Positions 49,102 through 58,638 of a stretch of DNA of 64,000 bases are shown piece by piece. The stretch is from DATGFK01 sp040007395. GTDB taxonomy: Bacteria > Chloroflexota > Anaerolineae > Aggregatilineales > UBA2796. The DNA lies in the NCBI GenBank assembly GCA_040007395.1, contig JBDTVG010000107.1, positions 1-64,000 of the forward strand. Direction: 5' to 3'. The stretch's first letter is position 1; each line of letters opens with the position of its first letter. Below the pieces are notes generated by a model, which ran no database searches, was not told where the DNA came from, and worked only from the letters and a program-made list of their open reading frames with translations. The position numbers were made by a program, and so were the translations under genes.

Positions 49102-50943
49102 TTACGGTGGCGTTAGCCAATGTTTGATCTCGATAGGTTGCAGGAACAACAGATTATCTTTGTTCTCGCCGGGAGCAGCCAAGCGCACTTGAGGGGTTTG
49201 CCACTGGTAGACCCCCATATACAGCGACAGATGGCGGTCATAGGTCGGGTAGGGCATCTCGATCTCGCGTTCCTCGATATAGTAGCGGCCTGTCACCCAG
49301 CGGCTTGTCTCACGCGGATCGCCGTTGACCTGCGGCGGGCCGTCGAACTGCGCGATAGTCCCATTAGCCCCTGTGACATACGTCCCGACGCTGTAGTCAA
49401 GCTGCTGCGCTTGGTCAATTGACCACCACAAGCGCATATGGAACGATTCGCCCGTGCGTCGTGCCAACGTTGGCCCTTCTTGCTCAATAAGTTCTGCGCC
49501 ATGAAAGCGCATCCCATTTTCAAACAGCACACCTTCGACATCAGGCGGCGCTTCGTACAGTTGCACGGTAAAGGTCTGCTTACCAAGAATCATTTCTGGC
49601 ACACGCTTGGCCTGAACGGACTCCTTTAACGTCGCATCCTGCTTCGCCGCATCGAACACATACCACACCCGACGATACCCTGCTGGGTTGGTCACGAACG
49701 TTAGCCCTTTTGGAAAGTAGACCTGCACATAGTAATCCCATTCGTCGGGGCCGACTTCGCTGCTATTCGGATCGACCACTACAACATCACCCCAACGAGC
49801 GTTGTGCGCCAGATCGTTAAAAGTCGATGTGACTGGGGGACGAATCAGATAGCGCTCATCGATTGGCACAGGGCCAAACATCACCGCGACCAAGACCAGC
49901 GATACACCGAGATTCGCGGCACGCGGCAGATACGAGAATCCCCACCCGATCCAGATCGCCACGCCAACCGTAATCCATGGCAAGTGGCGGGTGTGAAACG
50001 CATCAACCAACGGCGCAACAAACAGGAACAGGGCAGGCGAGAGCATCCAAAACAGCAGACCCACTGCCCGTCCCTGCATTCGCCAACGCTGGACGATGAG
50101 CACGCCAGCGATAACCAGAAACGCAGCCCACAGACTCAGGTTATAGCCTGCGAAGTCGTGCCAGATGTCTAGCAGCAGTTGAATGAGAGTCGCGAGGAAG
50201 TCCTTGTTTTCATAATAAGGCGCAGTGACAGAAGCCCGTGACGTAGCAATTGCCAACTTTTGCAGCAGCACAGGGACGATCAGCACGGCGGTAATGATTG
50301 TTGGCAGTATCCAGTATTTCACCCGGCGTGGATACAGGATCGCCATGAACAGGCCAATCGTGACGATCCCGAAAATCGCGCTGATGTGCATATACAGCAT
50401 ACAGGCCAACGACAGGCCAAGCCATATCGCCCGCGTGCGGGTTGGATGCTTGAAGTAGCGCACCGCTAGCCATAGTGACAAAACGGAGAGCATCAATACA
50501 AAAATATGGCTGCGGACGAACAGACTTAGATAAATATCGTAGCCAAGTGCCCCGAAAACGAGCATCGCGATTAAGCCCGCCTGATGGCTGTACAGGTGCC
50601 GCACCAATCGGTACAGGATTGCTGTGGTGATCGTAAACACCAAGACAGTGAGCATCATCAGGCTAACCGGATGAATACCCACGAAAATCCGCCAAGCACC
50701 GATAATCAAGTAGAACAGAGGAGTCCAGTCGTAGGGAGTCCACTGCACAATCTGCCCCACTGTGCCGAATGTTTGCCAGACTGACCACACTTCATCGGGA
50801 TGGAGTTGGTGACTGTCCAGTCGAACAATTCGGCTGGCAGCAATGAGCAAAAGAACGATGGTCAAGGCGAACAGGCGTGATCGCAGCGGAATACTCGTTA
50901 TTTCATCGCGAGTGACAGGATAATAGGGAGCATTGCGCTGCAT
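49102..50943 (-). CDS. GT39-like membrane glycosyltransferase
   Basis: A 613-residue GT-C protein. After the first helix (about 22-42) the loop QLHPDEVWSVW (about 51-61) carries the Asp-Glu pair typical of GT39 protein-O-mannosyltransferase-like enzymes, and DWTPLFYLIIG (about 75-85) matches the family's PPLYY region. About 11 helices run to residue 365, followed by a soluble alpha/beta part (VVVVDPNSSEVGPDEWDYYV) and a beta-rich C-terminal domain ending in LSLYMGVYQWQTPQVRL. Acts at the outer face of the membrane with a polyprenyl-phosphate sugar. The next GT-C gene upstream (51015-52715) has the same direction with a 71-base gap, so they are probably one operon. Confidence 0.82.
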   Translation of the reverse strand: MQRNAPYYPVTRDEITSIPLRSRLFALTIVLLLIAASRIVRLDSHQLHPDEVWSVWQTFGTVGQIVQWTPYDWTPLFYLIIGAWRIFVGIHPVSLMMLTVLVFTITTAILYRLVRHLYSHQAGLIAMLVFGALGYDIYLSLFVRSHIFVLMLSVLSLWLAVRYFKHPTRTRAIWLGLSLACMLYMHISAIFGIVTIGLFMAILYPRRVKYWILPTIITAVLIVPVLLQKLAIATSRASVTAPYYENKDFLATLIQLLLDIWHDFAGYNLSLWAAFLVIAGVLIVQRWRMQGRAVGLLFWMLSPALFLFVAPLVDAFHTRHLPWITVGVAIWIGWGFSYLPRAANLGVSLVLVAVMFGPVPIDERYLIRPPVTSTFNDLAHNARWGDVVVVDPNSSEVGPDEWDYYVQVYFPKGLTFVTNPAGYRRVWYVFDAAKQDATLKESVQAKRVPEMILGKQTFTVQLYEAPPDVEGVLFENGMRFHGAELIEQEGPTLARRTGESFHMRLWWSIDQAQQLDYSVGTYVTGANGTIAQFDGPPQVNGDPRETSRWVTGRYYIEEREIEMPYPTYDRHLSLYMGVYQWQTPQVRLAAPGENKDNLLFLQPIEIKHWLTPP

Positions 50944-51014
50944 GAAAATTGACCTGACAAACCGCGTTAATCGTGTCTGAGTAGATGGCTTTTTTGCAGT
51001 TGAGTGCTGTGCGT

Positions 51015-52715
51015 TCAGGGTGTTTTGATCTCCAGCGTGGTAAGCGGATTGCGCCCAACCAGACCTTCACTCACGATCAGACCGGCATCTAGCGATACCG
51101 GCCCCGCCCATGCGTCCTTGATTATGGTGAGCGTATGATAAGTACTCCACGCGCCAACTTTGAATATACTTGGTTCAAACGTGTCGCGGCTGTGTGCTAG
51201 CAGATAGTCGCCTGAACTCAGCCGTACATCAACCGTCACAGGTTTGCTGGCGGCACGGCTCAACTGCCAATCTAGCCGCACACGCAGCAGTTGCCCCGGT
51301 TGCAAGCTGGTCTGATCGATTGCCAGTCCGGTCAGTTGGATGTCTGGGCCATAGCGAAAGTTGGTGGGCAGATCGACAAATTGCCCGATAATCGCCTTGC
51401 GTACATAAATATTGGGTTCGCTGCCGGGTTGATAGTTTAGCCGCGCCCATGCACCAGCTCTAAGATCAGTAGGTCGGATACGGCCTGTAGGCGTAGTGAG
51501 CAAAACATCCGGTGCATAGCGGATGAGGCTGGATTGTACATCGCCGCGTTCGATCATGGTTTTCAGATCGGGCTGCAACTGTCCATCGAAGGCGATAAAC
51601 GACTCATTGGCCTGATTAGGCACTTTTAGTGCGTCTGATGCAGACATGATGCCAAGTACCACCCCTGAATTTGTTGACGCTGAAGGAGTGGCAATACGCG
51701 GACTTAGGACGATAGCCACTAACACGACAACAGCAACAAGCGTAGCGTAAATAGCCGCACTTGTCCTAGAGAAAGTGATCCCGGCACTTTGTAACCCGAC
51801 CACACAAAGCAGCAACAGCGAGCCAATAATCGGCGCGTACTGCCAATCTATACTATTACGCAGTAAGCCTAGCATAACCAGAACATAGAGCGCTGCCCAT
51901 GTGCCACAGACTGCCACCACTGGATTGGCCCGCTGTCGGAACCAGCCATAAATGGCAAGCCCTGCAATCGGCAACCATCCCAGTCCAAACCCGTTGTTCA
52001 GCGATAATACTGTTTTGAAGATCAGCAATCCATTCCAGAAATCGGAGCCGTAATACAAACGCAACGCGATAAACGCTATGGCTAGCGGAAGACTAAATGC
52101 CAGAAAATAGCGTATCGTCGTATTTTTGCTGCTTGCCAAAAAGAGTAGTGGTAGTACTAGCAGTGCCGCTTCGGGGCTGCATAAGGTCGCTAGCGCCAAC
52201 ACGACTCCCGCCCAACGCCAGCGATCCGAAAATGCTAGATCGAGTGAGACTAAACACAGTGCCGAGGCAAGCGGAAATGCCGTACCGATTCCGCCAAAGA
52301 GTGGTGGAGCGCAGGCAAATAAGATCGCTACGAGACTAGCAGCAGGAGCGTTGAGGCCAGCACGACGGGCAAGGCGAAATAAACTATATGCGCCAAATGC
52401 GAGTGCCAGCGCAAACACGATTTTCGCTGCCGCCAAACTGGTTAATGGCGGAATCATGCTTAGTAGAGCCAGTAGCAGCATGTAGGCGGGCGATGCAACC
52501 AGCAGCACTCGTTCGCCAGCGTTAAACACCAAGCCATTGCCCGCCCGAAGTTGATCGGCATAGCGATAGATTACCTGTCGCGAATCGGGCAGATAGCCGA
52601 CTAAAGGATCAACAGCGAACAAGACAATCAACGCCACCAGCAAGATCAGCGATGCAATAGGCCAGATGCCACGCTGGGTTAAGGCTGTAAAGGGATTTTT
52701 GGTAGAACCAGCCAT
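51015..52715 (-). CDS. GT-C-type membrane protein, probable glycosyltransferase
   Basis: A 566-residue polytopic protein: a first helix (about 18-37), a loop DPLVGYLPDSRQVIYRYADQ with ADQLRAGNGLVFNAGERV (about 38-75) that is characteristic of GT39-like proteins, then about 10 more helices to about 345 and a C-terminal soluble domain (about 350-566; GQLLRVRLDWQL, SLDAGLIVSEGLVG) of beta type like those of its paralogues. The acidic first-loop motif is weak (PDSRQ), so catalysis is less certain than for the other copies. Located upstream of the 49102-50943 paralogue in the same transcription direction. Confidence 0.72.
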   Translation of the reverse strand: MAGSTKNPFTALTQRGIWPIASLILLVALIVLFAVDPLVGYLPDSRQVIYRYADQLRAGNGLVFNAGERVLLVASPAYMLLLALLSMIPPLTSLAAAKIVFALALAFGAYSLFRLARRAGLNAPAASLVAILFACAPPLFGGIGTAFPLASALCLVSLDLAFSDRWRWAGVVLALATLCSPEAALLVLPLLFLASSKNTTIRYFLAFSLPLAIAFIALRLYYGSDFWNGLLIFKTVLSLNNGFGLGWLPIAGLAIYGWFRQRANPVVAVCGTWAALYVLVMLGLLRNSIDWQYAPIIGSLLLLCVVGLQSAGITFSRTSAAIYATLVAVVVLVAIVLSPRIATPSASTNSGVVLGIMSASDALKVPNQANESFIAFDGQLQPDLKTMIERGDVQSSLIRYAPDVLLTTPTGRIRPTDLRAGAWARLNYQPGSEPNIYVRKAIIGQFVDLPTNFRYGPDIQLTGLAIDQTSLQPGQLLRVRLDWQLSRAASKPVTVDVRLSSGDYLLAHSRDTFEPSIFKVGAWSTYHTLTIIKDAWAGPVSLDAGLIVSEGLVGRNPLTTLEIKTP

Positions 52716-52831
52716 AAATACAAATTCCGTTTCCGATAGTTAAAGGGATGATTATAACGTTGGCAGAATAAACGTCGAAAGAGTATCATCTTCGGCGCGA
52801 TACTCTACTGTGTTAGGATTTCCGAGAAAAC

Positions 52832-54013
52832 ATGAAGCTTGCACCGCGTATTTTTACGCTTCTGATCATTGTGGCACTACTACTTGCTGGGCTGGCCTCA
52901 GTCGGCACCAACATTACCTCAAATAACCCAACCCCGACTAGTGGCAATACCAATCCGGGTGTGCCGACGGTCACGTTCCCCGATGTACCGTCCGGCGGTA
53001 CTCCTGTTATCTCCGACTATACATTTTTCCAGTCGTCTGGGGTATTTTCGCTACCGCATCTTGAGGGCTGGGATCTTGCCACGCCGACTGGTGAGGAAAC
53101 TACGGGGACTCGCGCTGGAGCGACCTTTATAAACGGTAAAACGTTGAGCGTGGTTCATGCCTTTGTCGAAAAAGATCCCGCTCGCAAGGAGAACACGGTT
53201 CCAGATCTCGATAAGTATTACACTAAGGAAAACCTCGATGGCGCGTGGTCTAACTTTACAGGCGGTTGGAAGGAACTAAACCGTCGAGTCGATGGCAATC
53301 TGTTCGTGATCAACTTCGAGCTTTATCTCGATAATAACACCTATCTGGGTAGGCAGGTCAGCCAGATTAACGGTGATTGGTTGGTCGTACTGCGATTGGT
53401 CGCCCCCAATAACAACCCGCAGTTGCTCGATACTTTGCAAAATACTGTACTGCCGAAGTACCAGTTTTGGCCTCAAGTGCTGACCGCGCCGATTACGTGG
53501 CAAGCCATCGCGGATTATGTATCTGGTTATGTGATCAAGTTTCCGCCCGACTGGAAGCATGTTGATGGCAGTGTAGGCCACCCCTTCACGGTCAGTGGGA
53601 CATTGGGCGGCAGCAGCGTAACCCTCACCACAAGCAGCCAACCGGGTAAGTCCGTTAAGACGGAAGACGATGTTCGCGCCTTTGTCAAAACTACTTGGCC
53701 TAATGCCACTGTGCAAACGGTTCAAGCTGTTACTTCGGGCGAAACGACGGGCTTTGCCGTGTCGTATTCCGCGCCTGATGCCGATGGCAATCCACAGAGT
53801 GCTGTCGCACAACTACTCAACGGCTCATCAACATTGTATATCGCTAACCTGCAATCGACTGCCAAAGGCCAAAATTTTCTTGACACAGCCAATACAGCAC
53901 TTCCAATGGAAGTAACACAGATTCGCAACAGCTTTTTGCTAATCCCGACGAATCAACTAATCCCGACTTTGATTCCAACGGCTACCAGTGTCATTAGTAC
54001 ACCAGCCCCATAA
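52832..54013 (+). CDS. Exported hypothetical protein with two related beta domains
   Basis: A 393-residue protein with an N-terminal signal peptide (about 1-27, no lipobox cysteine), a Thr/Asn/Pro linker (about 28-65), and two domains of similar build (about 68-205 and 215-355). Both contain aromatic motifs of the type FxLPxLEGWDL or IKFPPDWKHV followed by strands and a late region on solving errors between strands (LDTLQNTVLPKYQFW, LDTANTALPMEVTQIRNSF), resembling PsbP/MOG1-like folds. The end is another Thr/Pro tail. Function unknown; probably cell-surface attached. It is divergent from the GT-C operon and followed 83 bases later by the SGNH gene. Confidence 0.72.
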   Translation: MKLAPRIFTLLIIVALLLAGLASVGTNITSNNPTPTSGNTNPGVPTVTFPDVPSGGTPVISDYTFFQSSGVFSLPHLEGWDLATPTGEETTGTRAGATFINGKTLSVVHAFVEKDPARKENTVPDLDKYYTKENLDGAWSNFTGGWKELNRRVDGNLFVINFELYLDNNTYLGRQVSQINGDWLVVLRLVAPNNNPQLLDTLQNTVLPKYQFWPQVLTAPITWQAIADYVSGYVIKFPPDWKHVDGSVGHPFTVSGTLGGSSVTLTTSSQPGKSVKTEDDVRAFVKTTWPNATVQTVQAVTSGETTGFAVSYSAPDADGNPQSAVAQLLNGSSTLYIANLQSTAKGQNFLDTANTALPMEVTQIRNSFLLIPTNQLIPTLIPTATSVISTPAP

Positions 54014-54096
54014 CGCCAGTTAAATCGCTAACGGAACGGCGCGGTAGCAAGCTCAGTGAATCGCGACTATGAGACACTTCTAAGACATCGAGTATC

Positions 54097-55200
54097 ATGG
54101 CTAGACCAATAGGGGTTAAGGTGTTTAGAAAAAGGTCTGCTCAACGGCGGCTGATAAGGATAGCAGGGATTTTTGCCGTTATTGCTTTGATCGTTGGGAT
54201 TGATGCGGCAGCCCGATCTTGGCTGAGTGTCAACCGCCCCTCTGTGTCGGTCAGGCGCGAACAATATTCTCCAGAGTACAGCCAGTCACCGTATTGGACA
54301 CCAGCGTTTTGGCGCGAACAGGACGAGCTAGCCGCTTCATGGGTGTTGGATCAGGATGGACGCTGGATAACGACATATCACGGGCATTGGTTCAACGTCG
54401 AAAACGGTATCCGCTATACTGCCTATCAGCCTCAAAGTCCAACCAATACCGTCTATGTTTATGGAAATTCAGCGGTCTTTGGGTTTGGTGTACCTGACGA
54501 AGATACCATTCCAAGCCAACTGCAACTGCTGTTCAACAAGAACTACCAACACGCCTATCGAGTCGTCAACATGGCTGTCACAGGCAGTGGTGTTACTTCA
54601 CAATGGCAAATTCTAAAATTGACCAAACTTCAGCCGGACGATATTGTCATCTTTTATGATGGTGTTCCCGAAGTCCTCTCTATTTTTGAACACATTGATA
54701 TCAGACGCAATAGCTCATGGAGTGGTCAATTATGTAATACACTGATGGCGCGTCTTTGGCGGTTGGGCGTGGTTCAAGTCTATTGCACCCTAGCCGATAG
54801 AATTGTTCCACCACAAGCCAAAGATACAGCCCTCCAACAAAAAATTACTGATCAATATAAAACTACGCTTTTGAATGCCTATCACTATACGACGCAATCA
54901 GGAGCACAGTTCTACCATTTCTTGCAACCCCATCTATGGACGATGGATTTGATGCCATACGAAAAAGCGATTGCAGCGAATCCCGATCTTGTAGAGCCGG
55001 GGCTAGGTGAACTATTCGTGGCAACGTGGCCCGATCTGCAAACGGCATCGAGTACCATTCCTGCCTCGGTTGATCTGACCCACGTTTTGGATAACGCCCG
55101 AAAAACGGGGACAGAAATGTACATCGATTTCGCCCATATCACTGAAGTGGGTAACGCCATTATCGCCAACGCCATATTTGACGCTGTCAACGTATTTTGA
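54097..55200 (+). CDS. Membrane-anchored SGNH/GDSL-like hydrolase
   Basis: A 367-residue protein with a basic start and one N-terminal helix (about 22-42). The extracytoplasmic part follows the SGNH plan: block I is VYVYGNSAVFGFGV with nucleophile S125 (GNS in place of GDS), an oxyanion glycine region MAVTGSGVTS, block III-like IVIFYDGVPE, and block V with D344 and H347 in DFAHITEVGN. Such proteins remove or add acyl groups on surface polysaccharides. Its neighbours (exported protein, GT-C enzymes) fit a role in envelope glycan modification; substrate unknown. Confidence 0.8.
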   Translation: MARPIGVKVFRKRSAQRRLIRIAGIFAVIALIVGIDAAARSWLSVNRPSVSVRREQYSPEYSQSPYWTPAFWREQDELAASWVLDQDGRWITTYHGHWFNVENGIRYTAYQPQSPTNTVYVYGNSAVFGFGVPDEDTIPSQLQLLFNKNYQHAYRVVNMAVTGSGVTSQWQILKLTKLQPDDIVIFYDGVPEVLSIFEHIDIRRNSSWSGQLCNTLMARLWRLGVVQVYCTLADRIVPPQAKDTALQQKITDQYKTTLLNAYHYTTQSGAQFYHFLQPHLWTMDLMPYEKAIAANPDLVEPGLGELFVATWPDLQTASSTIPASVDLTHVLDNARKTGTEMYIDFAHITEVGNAIIANAIFDAVNVF

Positions 55201-55398
55201 TAATCGCATGTTGAAATAGACAAAGTGCATAGGTTAGGATACGATTCTTGCAAGTGTAGGCAGTATAAATTTTGACAGAAATTTAGTAAGCGAGTTAGCA
55301 TACATCGTTAAATAAATGGAGTGTGCAGTTGATCCTGCCCATTTGTGGGGTCGAACTGGATAGCAGTCCGCACAATCTTTCGCAAAGGGTGTACAATC

Positions 55399-56619
55399 AT
55401 GCGTATCGTAGAGTCACCCATTCAAGCCAACAAACACATGACAACAGTTTCTTCGAGTCTGACACCACTAACCATCCTTGTTGCCGAGGACGATCTTGAA
55501 GAGTCGCGAGCCATCCAGCAGTGGCTTGAGAGTCGCGGCTACTTGGTGTTGCTCACCCCCGATGCAGTCCATGTACTCAACGCCCTCCAGTCGATAACTC
55601 CAGCACTACTTTTGCTCAAGAATAAGCTGCCCATCAAAAGCGGTGTGGAATTGTGCTGTCTCATCAAGGCCGATGAGCGCTTTGACTTTTTGCCGCTGAT
55701 TTTGATCACGGACGGCGATCCTGAGGAGACGCAAGTTTGTCTGGAAGCGGGTGCAGACGATGTGTTGTCAAGACCACTAGATAAAAACATTCTGCTGGCA
55801 AGGATTGGCCTGCTGCTGCGCCTCAAGCAGCGCTACGATGATCTATGGCAACGCAACCAAACCCTTGCCGAAGAACTGGAAAAACACAAACACGATACCG
55901 CCCGGACTCTGCGTGAGGCTCGCGAGATCGTGCTGCTCAAAGACAGCATTGTCCAGAATGTTTCCCATGAACTGCGTACCCCGCTGCTCCAACTCAAAAG
56001 CTCGGTGGCGATGCTGGCAGAAGATGCACGGGCGGGGAGTGCCAACGGTCTGAGCGTTCTAGCAGATTACGCAACAGCGGCGACGGCACGGTTGGAAAGT
56101 GTTGTTCAGAACATAACACAACTTGCGGCTTCGCTGGATGTCAAGGTCGAGCCGTTCCGCCTAATTGATGCCGTGAATCTCGCTACACGCCAGTTAAGCA
56201 GGCAGTGGTCATCATCCAGTGGTGTAGATCGCATCTTGCCGTTGGTCAACGATGCGCCCCCTATTCTCGGAGATCGTGCCGGAGTAGCGCAGGTATTGAA
56301 GCAGTTACTCGACAACGCCCTGAAATTTAGCCCTAACGGGAAGCCCGTCGAAATTACCGTCGAACGCTGCGATGGTTCCTTACGCATTGCTGTGCGCGAT
56401 CAAGGTATTGGCATTGCCGATGACCAAATGGAGCGTATTTTTCAGGCGTTCTATCAGGTCGATAGCAGCGTTACCCGACCCTTTGGCGGCACTGGAGTCG
56501 GGCTGGCGATTGTCAAACTACTGCTGGATGCGATGAATTCAACGATTGAAGTCCACAGCGAACCAAGCGTCGGCAGCACCTTTAGCTTTTTACTCCCAAT
56601 CACCGACTCGCCTATATGA
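55399..56619 (+). CDS. Hybrid sensor histidine kinase with a degenerate receiver domain
   Basis: With ATG 55399 (AAAGGGTG upstream) the protein has 407 residues and no membrane segment. Residues 25-140 are a receiver fold: the acidic pocket E30-D31-D32 is kept, but the phosphoacceptor position in LLLLKNKLPIKSG is K74, and the conserved lysine of the KP motif is Arg (LSRPLD). A coiled coil (about 150-180) leads into HisKA with H190 in NVSHELRTPL, and HATPase_c with the N-box QLLDNALKF, DQGIGI and GGTGVGLAIVKLL. It is therefore a cytoplasmic kinase that should autophosphorylate but whose N-terminal receiver cannot accept phosphate in the usual way. No separate response regulator gene is adjacent. 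Confidence 0.88.
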   Translation: MRIVESPIQANKHMTTVSSSLTPLTILVAEDDLEESRAIQQWLESRGYLVLLTPDAVHVLNALQSITPALLLLKNKLPIKSGVELCCLIKADERFDFLPLILITDGDPEETQVCLEAGADDVLSRPLDKNILLARIGLLLRLKQRYDDLWQRNQTLAEELEKHKHDTARTLREAREIVLLKDSIVQNVSHELRTPLLQLKSSVAMLAEDARAGSANGLSVLADYATAATARLESVVQNITQLAASLDVKVEPFRLIDAVNLATRQLSRQWSSSSGVDRILPLVNDAPPILGDRAGVAQVLKQLLDNALKFSPNGKPVEITVERCDGSLRIAVRDQGIGIADDQMERIFQAFYQVDSSVTRPFGGTGVGLAIVKLLLDAMNSTIEVHSEPSVGSTFSFLLPITDSPI

Positions 56620-56629
56620 ATGCCTCTGA

Positions 56630-58630
56630 TCAAAAGGGTTGCCGTGACGTGCAATCAACCACATGCAGTTTCGCCAATATGTGATGATCTTTGCCAGTCG
56701 GTAGTTGTAGTCGATGATCGGACACTGGCTCGAATACGCCAAGCCACAATTCATAGTCCCCCGTCGGTAAGTCTGGTCGGACTGTCCAAACGTGATGTGC
56801 GCCAATCAGGATCTCATCCGGGTTTGCCCAACTGATCGTCGGACGATCTGCGTTGGCGGGCAAATCGCCGTTGATCGGTTCGCTCAGTTCGTTCGTTTGG
56901 GCGCTGTGCAAATGGACGTACACTGAGTAATACCGCGAGGGGCGATTCTGGGCGCTCCATAGCATTTGCAAATCGACGCTTTCGCCGGGGCAAACAGTGG
57001 TTTTCGAAAGACTGTAGCCGCGCAGCAGCAGTTCGTTCCCGAAAATTGCCAGCGGATCAGGCGCAACCGTTGGCAACGCCCCAACATACCAGACTCCCCA
57101 CTTTGGGCCATTGAAGTCTTGGTCGGCATCGAAGTTACCGCGAATGATCCGTGTCAAGGGCAACTTGATCTTGTTACTGTCGAGGTCTTCATTAGCGACG
57201 ATGTAGCGGATATTTTTCGCGATCAGTTTATCAGCAGTGATATCCTCTAGTTTAACCGAAACACTCAGCCCATCGTTATACGGGGTTTCGATGTAACGCC
57301 CCCGATAGCCCCAGATCGACTGGACGGCAATTGCCAGATTCGGATTGGTAATGAGCAGTGCGCCATCTGTAGCCGTAGTACGCGCCCACTCCGCGAAGCT
57401 GTTGCGGCGGTCAGGGCGCAAGGCCAACAGCGCGATCTGGCGGCTGTCAGTCGCCATGTGCAGCATAGGGATACTTACAACAATCAACAGTAAAATCGCC
57501 AGAAGTATGCCAACCCGTTTTAGGGTCAGTATGACTTGCAAAAGCAAACTCAAGCCCATCCCCGCCAATACCGCCAAGAGCGTCATCGCTGGCAAATAGT
57601 GACGATCAAAGACGGGCGCACCGTAAAAGCTGAGGATCGCCGCAAACACCACGATCACCAAAAGGAGACTCCACAAGCCCATTGCACCATATAAGCGGCG
57701 GCGCAATTTAGGGATCAACGCTGCAATAACGAGTGCGGCAAGTGGCAACACGGCAAAAATCACGCCGGGACCGATCTGGGTGGCGAGGTATTGCAGGTTA
57801 GCGAAGATCACCGTAGGCGTGGGCGTAACCGCTTTTACACCGGGCAGATACGCATCGCCTCTGAGTGCGCCGTGTACTACAATTACCCAATAGCTGAACA
57901 GCGCCACGATCACTCCGTAGACAGCCATTGCCACCAACATTTTACGGCGATCAGTATTCCAAAAGGTTAGGCACGCCAGTCCAGCAATGCCTAATGCGGC
58001 TGCACCCTGCCATTTGAACAGCGTCGAGAGCATGGCAAGTACCAGGCTTAGCGCGATCCAACGGAGCGACTTGCGATACCAGCCTTCGATCCCGGCAGCA
58101 ATCGCCGCGATGAAAAATGCAGACACGTACAGGTTGTGTGTAGATAGTTTGGCAAGTTCGTTTGCCATCGGCAGAGTCGCCCAGAATAACCCTGCTGCGA
58201 TTCCCGCCACTATCCCGGCGAGCCGTCGCGCCAGCAGCATAATGATCGCCAGCGCCACACCATCCAATATGACCGAGAGCAGCCGCATCACTTCAACGGT
58301 TTTCCCGACGTTGATATAAGGGTCGCCAGCGGCAATCTGTATACGTTGGATAAACTCGGAAACCCATAGCAAGGCAGGCGGTTGATCCGGCTGGAACATA
58401 TTCCACGACGGATCGAGATAGGCGCGACCCATCGTCCAAATCGTCATTTCGTCGCCCGTGTCTACAAACGGCAGTCCGTGCCGATAGCCTGTTCCAGCCA
58501 GCAGCAGCCCTGCGATCAGGATCGCGACGAATGCCGTCCACCAAGCGATTCGCCAGCGTGCAGGTGGCGGCTCACTCGTTGAATATTGCGTTGAAAAAAG
58601 GGCTGAAACTATCGGGGGTGTATTATTCAT
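56630..58630 (-). CDS. Large GT39-like membrane glycosyltransferase
   Basis: A 666-residue GT-C protein: first helix about 30-48, followed by FVDTGDEMTIWTMGRAYLD (about 55-73) with the Asp-Glu acidic pair, and QPDQPPALLWVSEF (about 80-93) matching the PPLYY region; about 11 further helices to about 400; then a soluble part (EWARTTATDGALLITNPNL, KLEDITADKLIAKNIRYIVANE) and a C-terminal beta domain ending LPTGDYELWLGVFEPVSDHRL. It most likely glycosylates a surface polymer or protein from a lipid-linked donor. It converges with the kinase gene and follows an SDR gene in the same direction by 8 bases, so it probably shares that transcript. Confidence 0.82.
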   Translation of the reverse strand: MNNTPPIVSALFSTQYSTSEPPPARWRIAWWTAFVAILIAGLLLAGTGYRHGLPFVDTGDEMTIWTMGRAYLDPSWNMFQPDQPPALLWVSEFIQRIQIAAGDPYINVGKTVEVMRLLSVILDGVALAIIMLLARRLAGIVAGIAAGLFWATLPMANELAKLSTHNLYVSAFFIAAIAAGIEGWYRKSLRWIALSLVLAMLSTLFKWQGAAALGIAGLACLTFWNTDRRKMLVAMAVYGVIVALFSYWVIVVHGALRGDAYLPGVKAVTPTPTVIFANLQYLATQIGPGVIFAVLPLAALVIAALIPKLRRRLYGAMGLWSLLLVIVVFAAILSFYGAPVFDRHYLPAMTLLAVLAGMGLSLLLQVILTLKRVGILLAILLLIVVSIPMLHMATDSRQIALLALRPDRRNSFAEWARTTATDGALLITNPNLAIAVQSIWGYRGRYIETPYNDGLSVSVKLEDITADKLIAKNIRYIVANEDLDSNKIKLPLTRIIRGNFDADQDFNGPKWGVWYVGALPTVAPDPLAIFGNELLLRGYSLSKTTVCPGESVDLQMLWSAQNRPSRYYSVYVHLHSAQTNELSEPINGDLPANADRPTISWANPDEILIGAHHVWTVRPDLPTGDYELWLGVFEPVSDHRLQLPTGKDHHILAKLHVVDCTSRQPF

Positions 58631-58638
58631 GAGCCGAT

